Of a DNA stretch of 64,000 nt, positions 63,116-64,000 are shown one piece after another; the stretch's first letter is position 1; every line of letters starts with the position of its first letter. The DNA lies in assembly GCA_947184155.2 (NCBI GenBank), contig CAMXCT020001485.1, forward strand, positions 85,881-149,880, in the 5' to 3' direction. Source of the stretch: Cladocopium goreaui (Eukaryota > Sar > Dinophyceae > Suessiales > Symbiodiniaceae). The position numbers and the translations under genes are program-made. The notes under the pieces were generated by a model. That model was not told where the DNA came from and searched no databases. It saw nothing but the letters and a program-made list of their open reading frames with translations.

Positions 63116-64000
63116 TGGTCCGGCAGGTCAAACTGAATTGCGCATGGCAAAAGTTGCACCAGGTGTGCTGTGAAGCAACAAGGTATTTACTTCAGTGAGT
63201 ATCTATTTATCATGCCCTTCCCTGCATCTATATGTATCTATTACAGTGCCCAACTGTATCAAACATTATTCATCCAGCTATTTAAAATCTGCGCCCCTAT
63301 ATTTGCGGGGAAACAAACATTTCAGAAATCTCTTCATCTAGCGTCCTATCTCTGTGGTTTGCTGTCACAACAGCAAAGATTGTTGGGTCTCAAAAAAGTT
63401 AAATACTAAGACCCTGCTGCCTGAAGCAGGTGTTCAACCCAAAGCTTTATAAAGCTTCTATATCTATAATCTGTATATATATATATATATCTATAATCTA
63501 TATGCTGCTCCGCCGCGGAGCCGGTAGCCTCGAGTAGCTAGAAAAGACAGACGGAGACGGAAGACGAGAGAAGAAGAGGTAAGAGGGAAGCGAAGGGGCG
63601 GGGAACACATACACACACACCCGGCACCTCGTAACTCTTGTCCTGAAGGTCCTTGTTGTCATTGGGCTCCGCGTCGTACCTTGGCAAAAGGGGGGAGGAA
63701 GAGAGAGGAAGAGAGAGAGAGGGAAAGAGAGAGAGGGAAAGAGAGAGAGAGAGAGGGGGGATAGAGAGAGAGACAGAGAAAGAGTTTTTGCTTTTTCCAG
63801 GCCCTGGAAAAAGCAAATCCGTCCACGCAGTGATTTGCCTTATTTAGGGCCGTTAATGTGTGTGTGTGTATTTAAATATATATATATATATGTAAATATA
63901 AATATTAATAATTATATATATAGTTAAATATACATATATATAAATCATACATACATATATATATATATACATATATATATACATATATATATATATACAT
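63116..64000. other. non-coding end: AT and GA microsatellites
   Basis: AT tracts at 63470-63500 and 63870-64000 and GA-rich purine tracts at 63690-63785. No gene seen. Confidence 0.7.
63787..63817. repeat. 31-nt palindrome 6, perfect
   Basis: TTTGCTTTTTCCAGG pairs fully with CCTGGAAAAAGCAAA around a single C: 15-bp arms, 31 nt in total, same outer arms as palindromes 1-4. Confidence 0.9.

Overview
The window is nuclear DNA of a dinoflagellate, most like a Symbiodiniaceae-type genome. The evidence is a relict spliced-leader (DinoSL) sequence at 12783-12803 (one substitution and one deletion from the known leader), coding exons split by short introns, dense microsatellites, and a tyrosine-recombinase motif style common in dinoflagellate genomes as I remember them. 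I see no operons, ribosome binding sites or bacterial genes. Nearly all coding capacity belongs to mobile elements, several of them nested, and many ORFs are broken. All domain calls are by eye; no searches were run.

Layout. 1-3000 (minus): exons of a gene with a D5-like (SF3) P-loop NTPase. 4428-9812: one exon-like ORF, then a ~655-bp tandem array carrying antisense copies of part of it. 9806-12190: triplet repeats, a CCCCCTTGAAG-type minisatellite in three blocks and a 57-bp tandem repeat. 12173-12770: two unrelated coding fragments joined head to head. 12783-36274 (plus): a large LINE-like retrotransposon starting at the relict DinoSL. Its ORFs encode an unknown protein, a probable USP-like cysteine protease, a DNMT3-like cytosine methyltransferase, an APE-type endonuclease, reverse transcriptase, RNase H and a C-terminal domain that looks like a second polymerase palm.

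21986-31537: a 9,552-bp tyrosine-recombinase (DIRS/Ngaro-type) retroelement inserted antisense into the LINE ORF between endonuclease and RT, without target duplication and in frame, so its removal would leave the ORF open. Its repeats are A-X-B-A-Y-B. Y carries recombinase, a gag-like protein and a (methyltransferase-like)-RT-RNase H protein; X carries a separate unknown ORF.

36275-41720: diverged repeats and short hairpins. 41721-48912 (plus) and 59005-51448 (minus): two copies of a second large element family encoding a glycosyltransferase-like (IDSDC) domain, an alpha/beta-hydrolase domain and an SF1 (UPF1-like) helicase. The plus copy is decayed; the minus copy looks intact but is split into two ORFs that overlap by 11 nt. 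A third fragment lies at 12523-12770. 59150-62539 (minus): a multi-exon hAT transposase with 31-nt palindromes. 62849-63115 (minus): a small histone-H3-like histone-fold ORF.

The least explained signals are a dispersed hairpin family with a constant GTA/GCA/GTG loop and covarying arms (13100-43918), a family of exactly 31-nt palindromes (59672-63817), and the GT-like/hydrolase/helicase element family.
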